NCBI GenBank assembly: GCA_943325255.2
Contig: CALPOS020000124.1
Location: 1 to 6,483 of the forward strand
DNA length: 6,483 nt
Direction: 5' to 3'
Origin: Sphingobacterium thalpophilum
Lineage (GTDB): Bacteria > Bacteroidota > Bacteroidia > Flavobacteriales > Flavobacteriaceae
Both the position numbers and the translations under genes were made by a program. The notes below the pieces were generated by a model. That model saw only the letters and a program-made list of their open reading frames with translations, was not told the origin of the DNA and did no database searches. Shown here piece by piece: positions 1 to 6,483 of the stretch. Numbering within the stretch: position 1 is the stretch's first letter; each line of letters starts with the position of its first letter.

Positions 1-3000
1 AGTGGGAACAACATCACCTACACATGGACCGCACCTACGGGAACTGGTTTTACTGGTGGATTTGCTCAAAACACACCACAAAGCAATATAAGCCAAGTAT
101 TGACCAATACCACTTTAAATCCAGTAACAGCTACTTATATTGTTACTCCTAGAGTTGGAAATTGTTTGGGCAATCCTTTTACACTAACCGTTACTATAAA
201 CCCTACTACTACTTTGGCAGTAACTCCAACATTATCGTCTGTATGTCTCGGCAATAGCACCACAATAACAGCAAGTGGCGCTAGTTCCTATAATTGGTCC
301 CCAAGTACTGGATTAAACACTACAACTGGCTCGACCGTAATTGCGACTCCCACTACTACAACCACATATACCGTTACGGAAGGACAAAGTAATTCCTACG
401 GGTGTAGCAATTTCCAATCAATTACTATAACTGTAATTGCAGGTGATATTGTAGCTACTGCATCTCCAAATCCAATTTGTATTGGCTCTACTCTTAACCT
501 TTCCTCATCTGTTGGTGCGGGAACTTCTTCCAGAGTTCTGATATCAGAGGGTTTTAATGCTGCAACAAACAATTGGACAACTAGTAACACATCGACTGGA
601 GGAATACCTACTGAAGCAGCATGGACATTACGTCCTGATCGCTACAGAATTGATTGCAGTGGTGATCAATCAAGATTACGATCAAACGACAACAGCCAAT
701 TTTACCTTTCAAATAGTTGTGAGCAGGGAAATGGTGGCATAACACAAACCATATTGCAATCGCCAGCTTTCAGTACAGTTGGACTTACAACCCTTTCTAT
801 GAATTTTTATCATTATTTAAAATTTTTCACGGGAGCATCTGCTAAGGTAGAAGTGTCCACTAACGGCACAACATGGACTACGGTTGCTAATTATAATTCA
901 TTAACCATAGGTACTCGCAATAATTTTGCGCAACAAGTAGTAAACTTAAATGCTTTTGTTGGGAATGCAGTCCTTTATGTTCGATTTAAATATGACGCCC
1001 CTTGGAGTTGGTACTGGGCAATAGATAACGTCACGATATCCGGAAATTCAAATTCACCTATCAGATGGACAGGACCTAATAATTTTATATCAGATGAGCA
1101 AAACCCAATTATACCTAACGTTACATCACTCAACGGAGGTTTGTACACATTAACTTACACTGCGCCCGCTGGTTGTACAGCTACAACGACGGTAAATGTC
1201 ACCGTAAATTCGTTACCAACAATTAATGTTTTAGCAAGTTCTACTTCCATTTGTATTGGCGAAAGCACAACGATAACCGCAACTGGTGCATTAACCTATA
1301 GTTGGACGCCTGACACAGGTTTATCAGCAACTGCAGGAGATATAATTACTGCGGAACCCTTAACCACAACCAACTATACGGTAACAGGAACAGATGCTAA
1401 TGGCTGCAGCAATTCTGCAAACATTGATATAACGGTAAAAGCATTACCTACTATTTCTATTACCCCTGCGTCTGCTTTAATTTGTACTAGTATAGGGACT
1501 GCATTAAATGCAAGTGGTGCAACAATTTATAGCTGGTCTCCTTCAACCGGTTTATCTGCAACAACCGGAGCTACAGTCACTGCAAGCCCTAACGTAGACA
1601 CTACCTATACAGTTACGGGTACAACAAATGGTTGTACCAATTCGGAAACGGTTTTTGTAGCGGTCATCCCTTCACCTCCTACCACTGGAGTAACCATTTG
1701 TCCGGGAGAAACTGGCGCCTTGTCCTCATCAGCAATTTGTCCTCCGGGAAATTCTACAACTGTTGGGCCTAGATATTCTACAACTGCAGTTTCTACGGTA
1801 GGTGCATTTCAATGGAACATTCCAGCTAATGCGATTTCACTTGACGACACCAACTATTCAACACTCACTTTATCTGGGCCGGGAACTAAAATCAGTCAAT
1901 ATCTAAAAGGAACTAATTATGGATTTAACATCCCCCTTAATGCAACAATTATTGGTATTGCTGTCACTATTGGTCGCTCTCAAAATGATTTAAGAAACAA
2001 TAGGAATGATATTAAAGACCTCGATGTAAACTTAATTAAAATTGGAGGTTCATTTTCTTCAGCTGATTATGCAGATACTGCGATAGAATGGCCAAGAGTG
2101 ACCATAGTACCAAAAAACTATGGCGGGAATTTAGACACGTGGGGAGAAACATGGACACCAACTGATATTAACCATCCGGATTTTGGTGTTTCGCTGAGTA
2201 TCAATACTGATGAAAATAGAACAGCTTATGTTGATTACATGAGGATTTCTGTAACCTACACAATACCTGGAGTATTAAACTGGTTCACAACGGTTAGTGG
2301 CGGAACTCCCATTGGCTCAGGCTCCCCATTTAACCCAGTTGGAGTTGCAAATTCTGGATTAGCTAACACCAACACACCTGGTACTTATACTTTTTATGCG
2401 GAATGTTCTTCAGACACGCGTTGTAGAACGGCGACAAACTTCACAATAACACCAATTGTAGGAACACCATTGTTTTCCCTTGGCACTAGCTCTATTCGTT
2501 GTCAAGCAGCAAACGCATTAACTTATGTAGCTACAGCAACAAGTTCAACTGGAATCACTTATTCATTGGACGCATTAAGTTTAGCAGCAGGAAATAATAT
2601 TGTGCCAGGAACCGGGGTAATTACTTATACTTCTGGTTGGAATGGAATATCTGTTGTAACAGCCACTGCGACAGGATGCAATGGACCAAAAATAGCAACA
2701 CACACTATAACGACACTTGGATTGCCATCAGCACCAATAGTAGGAACAATTACTCAAACAACTTGTTCAGTAGCAACGGGAACTGTTGTTTTAAACGAAT
2801 TGCCACTAGGAGGCGTTTTAAATCCTGGTAACATCTCCTATGCTGGAACAAGTCATTTAGTTCCGAATTTGAGTGAAGGAACTTATAATTTCACTGTTAC
2901 AAGCAACACATGCACCTCACTCCCATCTGCAAATGTGATCATAAACCCAGCTTCAGCGTTAGTCAGAGTTTGGAATGGAACAATTAATAACGATTGGAAT

Positions 3001-4722
3001 AATCAACTCAATTGGTCTCCTAACAGCGTTCCTACTTCCGATAACTGTGTCGTGATACCCAACGTTGCCAACGGTCCTAAAATAACGGGAAGTAATTATA
3101 ATGCCTATGCAAAATCATTATCTATATTGGCTGGAGCCGAGCTTGAGTTAAGTTCAAGTAATGCTATCACCGTTATTGATGCAATAAATGTAGATGCCAC
3201 AGGTTCGTTCGAAATTGAAAATAATGCTAGCCTCGTTCAGATAAATAACGTTCCAAACATTGGCCGCGTTGATATCGAGCGAATTACGCAGCCAATGTAT
3301 CGTTTTGATTATACTTACTGGGGAACTCCTGTTACCGCAGCCTCAAATTTCACTCTTGGAATGTTGTCACCATTGACACTATCCGACAAATATTTTAGTT
3401 GGATTCCGACCGTGGCTAATAGTTTTGGAAGTTGGTTTTTTGAATCGGCAGCAACAGTAATGAATCCTATCAAAGGATACATTGTGCGTGCTCCGCAAAC
3501 ATTCTCTTCAAGTATTAGCACAAAAGTCCCATATACTGCAAATTTCATCGGAACACCAAACAATGGAGATATCTTCTGCCCTATTTATTTTGGAGGATTA
3601 CCATTAGCGAATAACAACGACAAGTATAATTTACTCGGAAATCCATATGCTTCAGCGGTAGATGCGGAGTTATTCCTCAGCGATCCAGCCAATATTCCTG
3701 TAATTGATGGAACCATTTACTTTTGGACGCACAACTCACCACCGAGTGCGAATAATATTGATCCGTTTTACGGAGATTTCTTGATAAATTACGCGGCGAA
3801 TGATTATGCGTCATGGAACAGATTGGGCGGAACAGGAACTACAGCGGCGGCTGGTTCTGGTGGCGCTCCTCCTAGCGGATTTATAGCTTCTGGTCAAGGA
3901 TTTTTTACAAAAAGTACCGGAACTGCAACAAGTGGAGATCCAGTCGTATTCAGGAATTCTATGCGAGTAAATTTCAATAATGACCAATTTTTTAGAAACT
4001 CGATTATTGATGCTAACACAAACCGTTCAGACGCAAACACAAATGAAAAACACAGAATATGGCTAAATTTAGTAAGTAATGGAGGTTCGTTTAACCAAAT
4101 TCTGGTTGGATATGCTACCGATGCTACAAATGAATTTGACCGAGATTTTGACGGTGTCCGACTCACTGACAACAACTCGATTACTTTTCACTCGAAAATA
4201 GCGGATAGAAATCTAGTAATACAAGGAAGAGCTTTGCCGTTTAGTGATCAGGATCAGGTACCCTTAGGCTATAAATCGACCGTAAATGATACCTTTTCTA
4301 TTAGAATTGATCATTTTGATGGGTTATTTGAAAATCAAAATGTTTATATAGAAGATCAACTATTGAATACTATTCATGATTTAAAGCTAAGCCCTTACGT
4401 GTTTTCCTCAGCTATTGGAACTTTTGACGATCGGTTTATTTTGAGATTTACAACCAATGAAATGTTAAGTCAATCTGAATTCGAAGTTTCCTCCTCCTTA
4501 GTTTCTTCAATTAATGATGAAAAGCTATTTGTTGTTTCCTCGGAATTTATGACCCAAATAGACATTTATGATATTTCAGGAAAACAAGTAAATCGATTTG
4601 AACTTGATCAGCCTGAAAAGAGATTCGCAAATCACATTTCTTTGGCAGAAGGGATTTATGTTTTAAAAGCAAAACTCAAAAATGGAATGATAATGTCAAG
4701 GAAATTAATCAACAAAAAATAA
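1..4722 (+). CDS. Giant multidomain Ig/PKD-like repeat protein with T9SS type A sorting domain (5' partial)
   Basis: Reading frame 1 is open from the first base to a TAA at 4720-4722, giving 1573 visible residues; the start lies upstream. The first in-frame start-like codon, TTG at 100, falls inside a PKD-like domain and is not a real start. Domains by visible residue: PKD-like 1-66; Ig-like unit 69-146; an Ig-like domain at 147-175 and 352-404, split by a jelly-roll domain (178-348); Ig-like units 405-480 and 482-556; an Ig_7-like domain at 559-585 and 758-818, split by an unnamed module (589-754); two further Ig/PKD-like domains about 819-907 and 908-983; a flavobacterial pre-sorting region about 986-1485 with motifs such as NLLGNPYASAVDAELF, IASGQGFF and LVIQGRALPF; and the sorting domain 1501-1573. 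No catalytic motif is visible. By family knowledge, such proteins cross the outer membrane through T9SS and are attached to the surface or released. An adhesin or scaffold role is inference; the T9SS assignment is strong. Confidence 0.95.
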   Translation, partial: SGNNITYTWTAPTGTGFTGGFAQNTPQSNISQVLTNTTLNPVTATYIVTPRVGNCLGNPFTLTVTINPTTTLAVTPTLSSVCLGNSTTITASGASSYNWSPSTGLNTTTGSTVIATPTTTTTYTVTEGQSNSYGCSNFQSITITVIAGDIVATASPNPICIGSTLNLSSSVGAGTSSRVLISEGFNAATNNWTTSNTSTGGIPTEAAWTLRPDRYRIDCSGDQSRLRSNDNSQFYLSNSCEQGNGGITQTILQSPAFSTVGLTTLSMNFYHYLKFFTGASAKVEVSTNGTTWTTVANYNSLTIGTRNNFAQQVVNLNAFVGNAVLYVRFKYDAPWSWYWAIDNVTISGNSNSPIRWTGPNNFISDEQNPIIPNVTSLNGGLYTLTYTAPAGCTATTTVNVTVNSLPTINVLASSTSICIGESTTITATGALTYSWTPDTGLSATAGDIITAEPLTTTNYTVTGTDANGCSNSANIDITVKALPTISITPASALICTSIGTALNASGATIYSWSPSTGLSATTGATVTASPNVDTTYTVTGTTNGCTNSETVFVAVIPSPPTTGVTICPGETGALSSSAICPPGNSTTVGPRYSTTAVSTVGAFQWNIPANAISLDDTNYSTLTLSGPGTKISQYLKGTNYGFNIPLNATIIGIAVTIGRSQNDLRNNRNDIKDLDVNLIKIGGSFSSADYADTAIEWPRVTIVPKNYGGNLDTWGETWTPTDINHPDFGVSLSINTDENRTAYVDYMRISVTYTIPGVLNWFTTVSGGTPIGSGSPFNPVGVANSGLANTNTPGTYTFYAECSSDTRCRTATNFTITPIVGTPLFSLGTSSIRCQAANALTYVATATSSTGITYSLDALSLAAGNNIVPGTGVITYTSGWNGISVVTATATGCNGPKIATHTITTLGLPSAPIVGTITQTTCSVATGTVVLNELPLGGVLNPGNISYAGTSHLVPNLSEGTYNFTVTSNTCTSLPSANVIINPASALVRVWNGTINNDWNNQLNWSPNSVPTSDNCVVIPNVANGPKITGSNYNAYAKSLSILAGAELELSSSNAITVIDAINVDATGSFEIENNASLVQINNVPNIGRVDIERITQPMYRFDYTYWGTPVTAASNFTLGMLSPLTLSDKYFSWIPTVANSFGSWFFESAATVMNPIKGYIVRAPQTFSSSISTKVPYTANFIGTPNNGDIFCPIYFGGLPLANNNDKYNLLGNPYASAVDAELFLSDPANIPVIDGTIYFWTHNSPPSANNIDPFYGDFLINYAANDYASWNRLGGTGTTAAAGSGGAPPSGFIASGQGFFTKSTGTATSGDPVVFRNSMRVNFNNDQFFRNSIIDANTNRSDANTNEKHRIWLNLVSNGGSFNQILVGYATDATNEFDRDFDGVRLTDNNSITFHSKIADRNLVIQGRALPFSDQDQVPLGYKSTVNDTFSIRIDHFDGLFENQNVYIEDQLLNTIHDLKLSPYVFSSAIGTFDDRFILRFTTNEMLSQSEFEVSSSLVSSINDEKLFVVSSEFMTQIDIYDISGKQVNRFELDQPEKRFANHISLAEGIYVLKAKLKNGMIMSRKLINKK
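205..441 (+). repeat. Ig-like protein repeat, copy 1
   Basis: This encodes one of three related Ig-like units of about 75 residues in the long surface protein. The shared pattern is a Cys-x-Gly or Cys-Thr near the start (here VCLGNST), then W-S/T-P-x-TGL, then a TTTYTVT strand and a GC-[ST]-N turn. The two Cys could form the cross-sheet disulfide, which is inference. This copy is separated from the other two by a split domain. Confidence 0.8.
532..1044 (+). other. Jelly-roll (MAM / choice-of-anchor J-like) domain inserted in an Ig-like domain
   Basis: About 171 residues begin with LISEGFN, followed by N-N-W, and end with a W-Y-W-A-I-D-N-V-T-I-S-G strand. That start (hydrophobic, E, G/S, F) and the closing D-N-[IV]-x-[IV] are typical of the concanavalin-like jelly-roll domains common in Bacteroidota secreted proteins and gingipain-type adhesins. 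A VEVSTNGTTWTTV strand in the middle also fits. The domain lies between what look like the two halves of one Ig-like domain (439-525 and 1054-1212). Carbohydrate or protein binding is possible but not shown. Confidence 0.7.
1213..1440 (+). repeat. Ig-like protein repeat, copy 2
   Basis: This unit starts LPTINV and carries SICIGEST, YSWTPDTGLSAT, TTNYTVTG and NGCSNS. It is directly followed by copy 3, with both beginning at the same LPTI register. The protein similarity is clear, while the DNA of copies 2 and 3 shares only short identical runs such as GGTTTATC, so the duplication is not recent. Confidence 0.85.
1444..1668 (+). repeat. Ig-like protein repeat, copy 3
   Basis: This unit starts LPTISI and carries LICTSIGT, YSWSPSTGLSATTG, DTTYTVTG and NGCTNS. 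It is in tandem with copy 2, one codon after it. The usual Gly after the first Cys is replaced by Thr-Ser-Ile-Gly, a small departure from copies 1 and 2. Confidence 0.85.
1765..2262 (+). other. Unnamed beta-rich module inserted in an Ig_7-like domain
   Basis: About 166 residues carry a distinctive pattern: W-N-I-P...AIS-DD; S-x-YL followed by GFNIPLNATIIGIAVTIGR; DLDVNLIKIGG; YGG-x-x-D-x-WGETWTPTDIN; FGVSL; and a closing AYVDYMRISVTYT. I recognise this pattern as recurring in secreted bacterial and some phage-like structural proteins, but I have no firm family name and no known function. The flanks, CPGETGALSSS before it and LNWFTTVSGGTPIGSG after it, read as the two halves of one Ig_7-like domain. 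Confidence 0.65.
2455..2949 (+). other. Two successive Ig/PKD-like domains
   Basis: The first domain (about 2455-2721) includes LGTSSIRCQAANALTYVA, GITYSLDA and TATGCNGPKIATHTITT. The second (about 2722-2949) starts LPSAPIVGTITQTTC and ends SANVIINP, with a LSEGTYNFTVTS strand before its second Cys-Thr-Ser. Both match sequence types often seen repeated in flavobacterial extracellular proteins. They lead into the W-N-G strand that opens the pre-sorting region. A spacer or stalk role is inferred. Confidence 0.7.
2956..4455 (+). other. Flavobacterial pre-sorting region (function unknown)
   Basis: About 500 residues precede the sorting domain. The region opens with VWNGTINNDWNNQLNW and VP-x-x-DNCVVIP, which resembles the repeated beta-strand start seen before many T9SS tails. 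Further motifs are YWGTPV, NLLGNPYASAVDAELF, GTIYFWTHN, IASGQGFF, FRNSMRV, IWLNLV, LVGYATDATNEFDRDFDG, LVIQGRALPF, VPLGYKS and IDHFDGLF. The same motif order is familiar to me from other Flavobacterium T9SS proteins, always close to the C-terminus. No catalytic residues can be proposed, and I know of no assigned function. Confidence 0.65.
4501..4719 (+). other. T9SS type A C-terminal sorting domain
   Basis: The last 73 residues show the hallmark order of the type A sorting domain: a short strand after SSINDEKLFVV, then IDIYDISGKQV, then LAEGIYVLKAKLKNG, ending in a basic RKLINKK tail. By established knowledge this Ig-like domain directs export through the T9SS translocon and is usually cleaved on attachment to the cell surface. 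The fold ends exactly at the stop codon, so the 3' end of this gene is intact. Confidence 0.95.
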
Positions 4723-4743
4723 GTTTATCTTTCTTTAAATATT

Positions 4744-4780
4744 TACCCTCTCATATTAATTTATTTGAGGGTATTTTTTT
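4744..4780 (+). terminator. Rho-independent terminator after the first gene
   Basis: TACCCTC (4744-4750) and GAGGGTA (4767-4773) form a perfect 7-bp stem immediately followed by seven T residues. Within the 16-base loop a further four A/T pairs are possible beyond a 2x2 mismatch. It lies 22 bases after the TAA at 4720-4722, so it most likely ends that transcript and separates it from the downstream gene. Confidence 0.85.
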
Positions 4781-4893
4781 GCTGTAAGTAAGAAAAAGAC
4801 TGCTCGACCAGCGCCGATAATAAAAAAGAAGTAATTGCATAAATTCCTCAGCGTTTACGGCAATATATCCACATAAAGCGCAACATTAATTAA

Positions 4894-4912
4894 CAATTAT
4901 TATATAATATTG
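4894..4912. repeat. AT-rich palindrome with one bulged base
   Basis: CAAT, one extra T, the perfect 10-base palindrome ATTATATAAT, then ATTG: apart from the bulged T the 19 bases are self-complementary. Flanking ATTAAC (4889-4894) and GTTAAT (4919-4924) are also inverted repeats. It could be an operator or UP-like element, but in such AT-rich DNA chance is a serious alternative. Confidence 0.25.
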
Positions 4913-4962
4913 ATTAAAGTTAATAAAAAAGTAAAATTCTATAAATGTAAAAGGAATAAAAT

Positions 4963-4990
4963 TTTGTAATTTTATCGTCCCATATATTTT
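4963..4990 (+). promoter_or_regulatory. Weak Bacteroidota-type promoter candidate for the second gene
   Basis: TTTG at 4963-4966 could be the -33 element and TATATTTT at 4983-4990 differs at one base from the Bacteroidota -7 consensus TAnnTTTG. The 16-base spacer is shorter than the usual 17-23, and transcription would start only about 10 bases before the ATG. No Shine-Dalgarno sequence precedes the ATG, which is normal for this phylum. Confidence 0.2.
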
Positions 4991-5005
4991 TTATACAATA
5001 TAATT

Positions 5006-5143
5006 ATGAAATTAAAACACTTAGGATCTTGTATCCTGAAAAGTTATCGTGTTCCGTGCTATTCAAATCTTCATAGATTTAATTTATCATTGAAAATAGT
5101 GACATTTGTAGCGTTGCTACTTTCCATTCATACAGGATATTCA
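5006..5143 (+). other. Signal peptide with an unusually long n-region
   Basis: Residues 31-41 (IVTFVALLLSI) form the hydrophobic core, and cleavage is predicted after Gly-Tyr-Ser46, leaving Gln47 at the new N-terminus, a common pattern in Bacteroidota exported proteins. The n-region before the core is about 30 residues, rich in Lys, Arg and His, with two Cys (9 and 18). A TTG at codon 29 could give a shorter form, but the ATG is the simpler choice. Confidence 0.8.
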
Positions 5144-6483
5144 CAATGCACCAAATATCAAAACTATGAAAGTTTTGGAACCTCTATTCCGACCTCAGGA
5201 GGAACTTGGACTGACAATTCAGTGACTTATAATACCGCGGCGGCGGCCTACTCAGGAGTGAATCAACTTCAGTTTGATGCCGTAGGTGATTATATCATTA
5301 CACCGCTGATTAGTAATCCCGGTGTTTTCTCTTTTTGGTATAAAAGAAGTGGCGCAACTGCTGGCATACCAAAGTTTACGGTACGAACTTCTACTGATTT
5401 ATTAACGTGGACTTCAAGAGGCTCAACAGGAGGTTTTACACTTGCTTGGCAAGTACTTAATGTCGATTTAGGAGCTCTAGGCCTTACCAATGTCTATGTA
5501 CAAATTATAGACGAAAGAACAAGTGGCACTGATCTCAGATGGCTTGATGACATTGCTTGGACTTCAACAATTGCCGGGCAGAATACCATAATTCCCGCGA
5601 CTGTCAATTGCAGTCAAACCATTACTTGCGGCACCACTTATAATTTTACCGATCAAGGCGGCACAAACGATTCTTACAATTCAACTAAAGATCATACAAT
5701 AACATTCACACCATCAGTAGGATCTAATAAAGTTGAGTTGGTATTTAATACTTTTAATACAGAATCAGGTAATGACGGAATGGTGATTTATAATGGCCCT
5801 ACAACTGCTTTCCCTCAAATTTTATCTGGTCTTCCTGCGGGAGCCAACGCAGTCAATTGTCCTGCAGGATCGTTTTACGGCACAACAAGTCCAGGAACCA
5901 TCACCTCAACGGATCCTTCAGGAGCGATTACCATCAGATGGCGTTCTAATGGCACCATAAATAATGCTGGTTGGTTGGCTAGTGTAAGCTGTATTTCTCC
6001 TGTTGTGTGTCTGAAACCAACCTTGGCCGCCACCACTGCAATCACGGGAACATCGGCAACACTGAATTGGGTAGCTCCAAGTCCAGCACCTGCAAATGGT
6101 TATGAGTATGTGGTTTCTACTTCTAGTTTCGCCCCTTCGGGTTCAGGAACTTTCGTAGCAGGAACAACAGTAAATGTGACTGGCTTGTTGTCTAATACGG
6201 TATATTATTTATTTGTAAGAAGTGATTGCGGAGCAGGTACATTCAGCGGATGGACTGCATACGCAACTTTTACAACCGTAAGTGCTCCCTGTGTTGCTCC
6301 CATAAGCCAAGCCAGTACGTTCGTACCAGGCGCCATTACACAAACTACGATTCCTGGTTCATTCACGGGAACTGCCAATGGTTTTTTAGTCATTCAATCG
6401 ACAAGCCCAACGCCTCCAGCACAACCCGTAAATGGGACTTTGTATAATGCAGGAAACATCGCTACTTTAGGCGCAGGACTCAC
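5006..6483 (+). CDS. Secreted jelly-roll / CUB-like / fibronectin type III protein (3' partial)
   Basis: Frame 2 is open from ATG 5006 to the window end, giving 492 complete codons with no stop. The start is well supported: an in-frame TAA lies at 4967-4969, no other ATG intervenes, and a signal peptide follows. Residues 1-46 are the signal peptide. Residues 48 to about 190 look like a jelly-roll domain opening YQNYESFG and closing RWLDDIAW (178-185). Residues 202-329 look CUB-like, bounded by Cys202 and Cys329, with FTPSVGSNKVELVFNTF, DGMVIYNGP, a SGAITIRWRSNG strand and GWLASVSC. A fibronectin type III-like domain follows (335 to about 426: ATLNW, YVVSTS, VTGLLSNTVYYLFVRSDC), then a second from Cys429 (GSFTGTANGFLVIQS) that is cut off. 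This looks like the front of a Bacteroidota surface adhesin, and a sorting domain at the missing end is expected but unseen. No protease or glycosidase motif is visible. Confidence 0.93.
   Translation, partial: MKLKHLGSCILKSYRVPCYSNLHRFNLSLKIVTFVALLLSIHTGYSQCTKYQNYESFGTSIPTSGGTWTDNSVTYNTAAAAYSGVNQLQFDAVGDYIITPLISNPGVFSFWYKRSGATAGIPKFTVRTSTDLLTWTSRGSTGGFTLAWQVLNVDLGALGLTNVYVQIIDERTSGTDLRWLDDIAWTSTIAGQNTIIPATVNCSQTITCGTTYNFTDQGGTNDSYNSTKDHTITFTPSVGSNKVELVFNTFNTESGNDGMVIYNGPTTAFPQILSGLPAGANAVNCPAGSFYGTTSPGTITSTDPSGAITIRWRSNGTINNAGWLASVSCISPVVCLKPTLAATTAITGTSATLNWVAPSPAPANGYEYVVSTSSFAPSGSGTFVAGTTVNVTGLLSNTVYYLFVRSDCGAGTFSGWTAYATFTTVSAPCVAPISQASTFVPGAITQTTIPGSFTGTANGFLVIQSTSPTPPAQPVNGTLYNAGNIATLGAGL

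Larger units (their letters stand above)
4781..5005. other. AT-rich intergenic region
   Basis: After the terminator there is a short GC-richer patch (about 4800-4820), then strongly AT-rich sequence up to the next start codon. No tRNA-like fold, riboswitch or credible small gene was recognised. An imperfect palindrome at 4894-4912 and a weak promoter candidate at 4963-4990 are the only structures noted. The downstream gene's promoter should lie here if the terminator is effective. Confidence 0.6.

Noticed and set aside
100..102. TTG as the start codon of the first gene
   Set aside because: The frame is open back to base 1 and encodes the front of the same PKD-like domain (YTWTAPTGTGFTGGF), so the TTG is an internal Leu codon.
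1213..1668. Tandem repeats as a recent duplication or recombination site
   Set aside because: Copies 2 and 3 are similar at protein level but share only short identical DNA runs, so they are diverged domains, not a fresh DNA repeat.
3315..3563. 82-codon open frame on the - strand
   Set aside because: It is antisense to well-supported coding sequence and shows no family resemblance or start context.
3894..4175. 93-codon open frame on the - strand
   Set aside because: It lies wholly inside the conserved pre-sorting region of the first gene, has no recognisable domain, and is explained as an antisense shadow.
4905..4912. TAATATTG as a promoter -7 element
   Set aside because: It is one mismatch from TAnnTTTG, but no TTG-type -33 element lies at a suitable distance upstream.
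5237..5248. GCG-GCG-GCG-GCC run, a possible phase-variable repeat
   Set aside because: It is under four units of a trinucleotide, so it cannot shift frame and only encodes four Ala.
5290..5490. 66-codon open frame on the - strand
   Set aside because: It is antisense to the jelly-roll domain of the second secreted protein; the + strand frame has a signal peptide and domain motifs, this one has none.
6205..6447. Overlapping short open frames on both strands
   Set aside because: Both overlap the FN3-like domains of the second gene in other frames; the frame-2 protein continues clearly through this stretch.

Overview
The window holds two large secreted surface-protein genes, both on the + strand and both cut by the window edges, separated by a 283-base AT-rich gap. 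The base composition, the Bacteroidota-style secreted repeat domains, a type IX secretion (T9SS) type A C-terminal sorting domain, a signal peptide ending in Ser-Gln and the lack of a Shine-Dalgarno sequence all point to Bacteroidota, most likely a Flavobacterium-like member of Flavobacteriia. That assignment is inferred from family resemblance, not from a marker gene.

Region 1 (1-4722) is the 3' part of a very long gene. The visible 1573 residues form a chain of PKD/Ig-like beta-sandwich domains, followed by a roughly 500-residue region typical of flavobacterial T9SS proteins and then the sorting domain. Two of the Ig-like domains look split: a jelly-roll (MAM / choice-of-anchor-like) domain sits inside one, and an unnamed module of about 165 residues sits inside another, both at the equivalent place in the host fold. 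The true start is upstream of the window.

Region 2 (4723-5005) begins with a convincing intrinsic terminator 22 bases after the stop codon. It continues as AT-rich sequence with an imperfect palindrome and one weak Bacteroidota-type promoter candidate. No RNA gene is visible.

Region 3 (5006-6483) is the 5' part of a second secreted protein, with no stop inside the window. It has a long signal peptide, an N-terminal jelly-roll-like domain, a CUB-like domain and two fibronectin type III-like domains, the second cut by the window end.

The terminator suggests the two genes are transcribed separately. Both products look like exported, probably surface-displayed, adhesive or scaffold proteins. 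No enzyme motif, mobile element, CRISPR array, tRNA or rRNA is visible. I see no evidence for a new multi-gene system; the nested domain architecture of the first protein is the most unusual feature.
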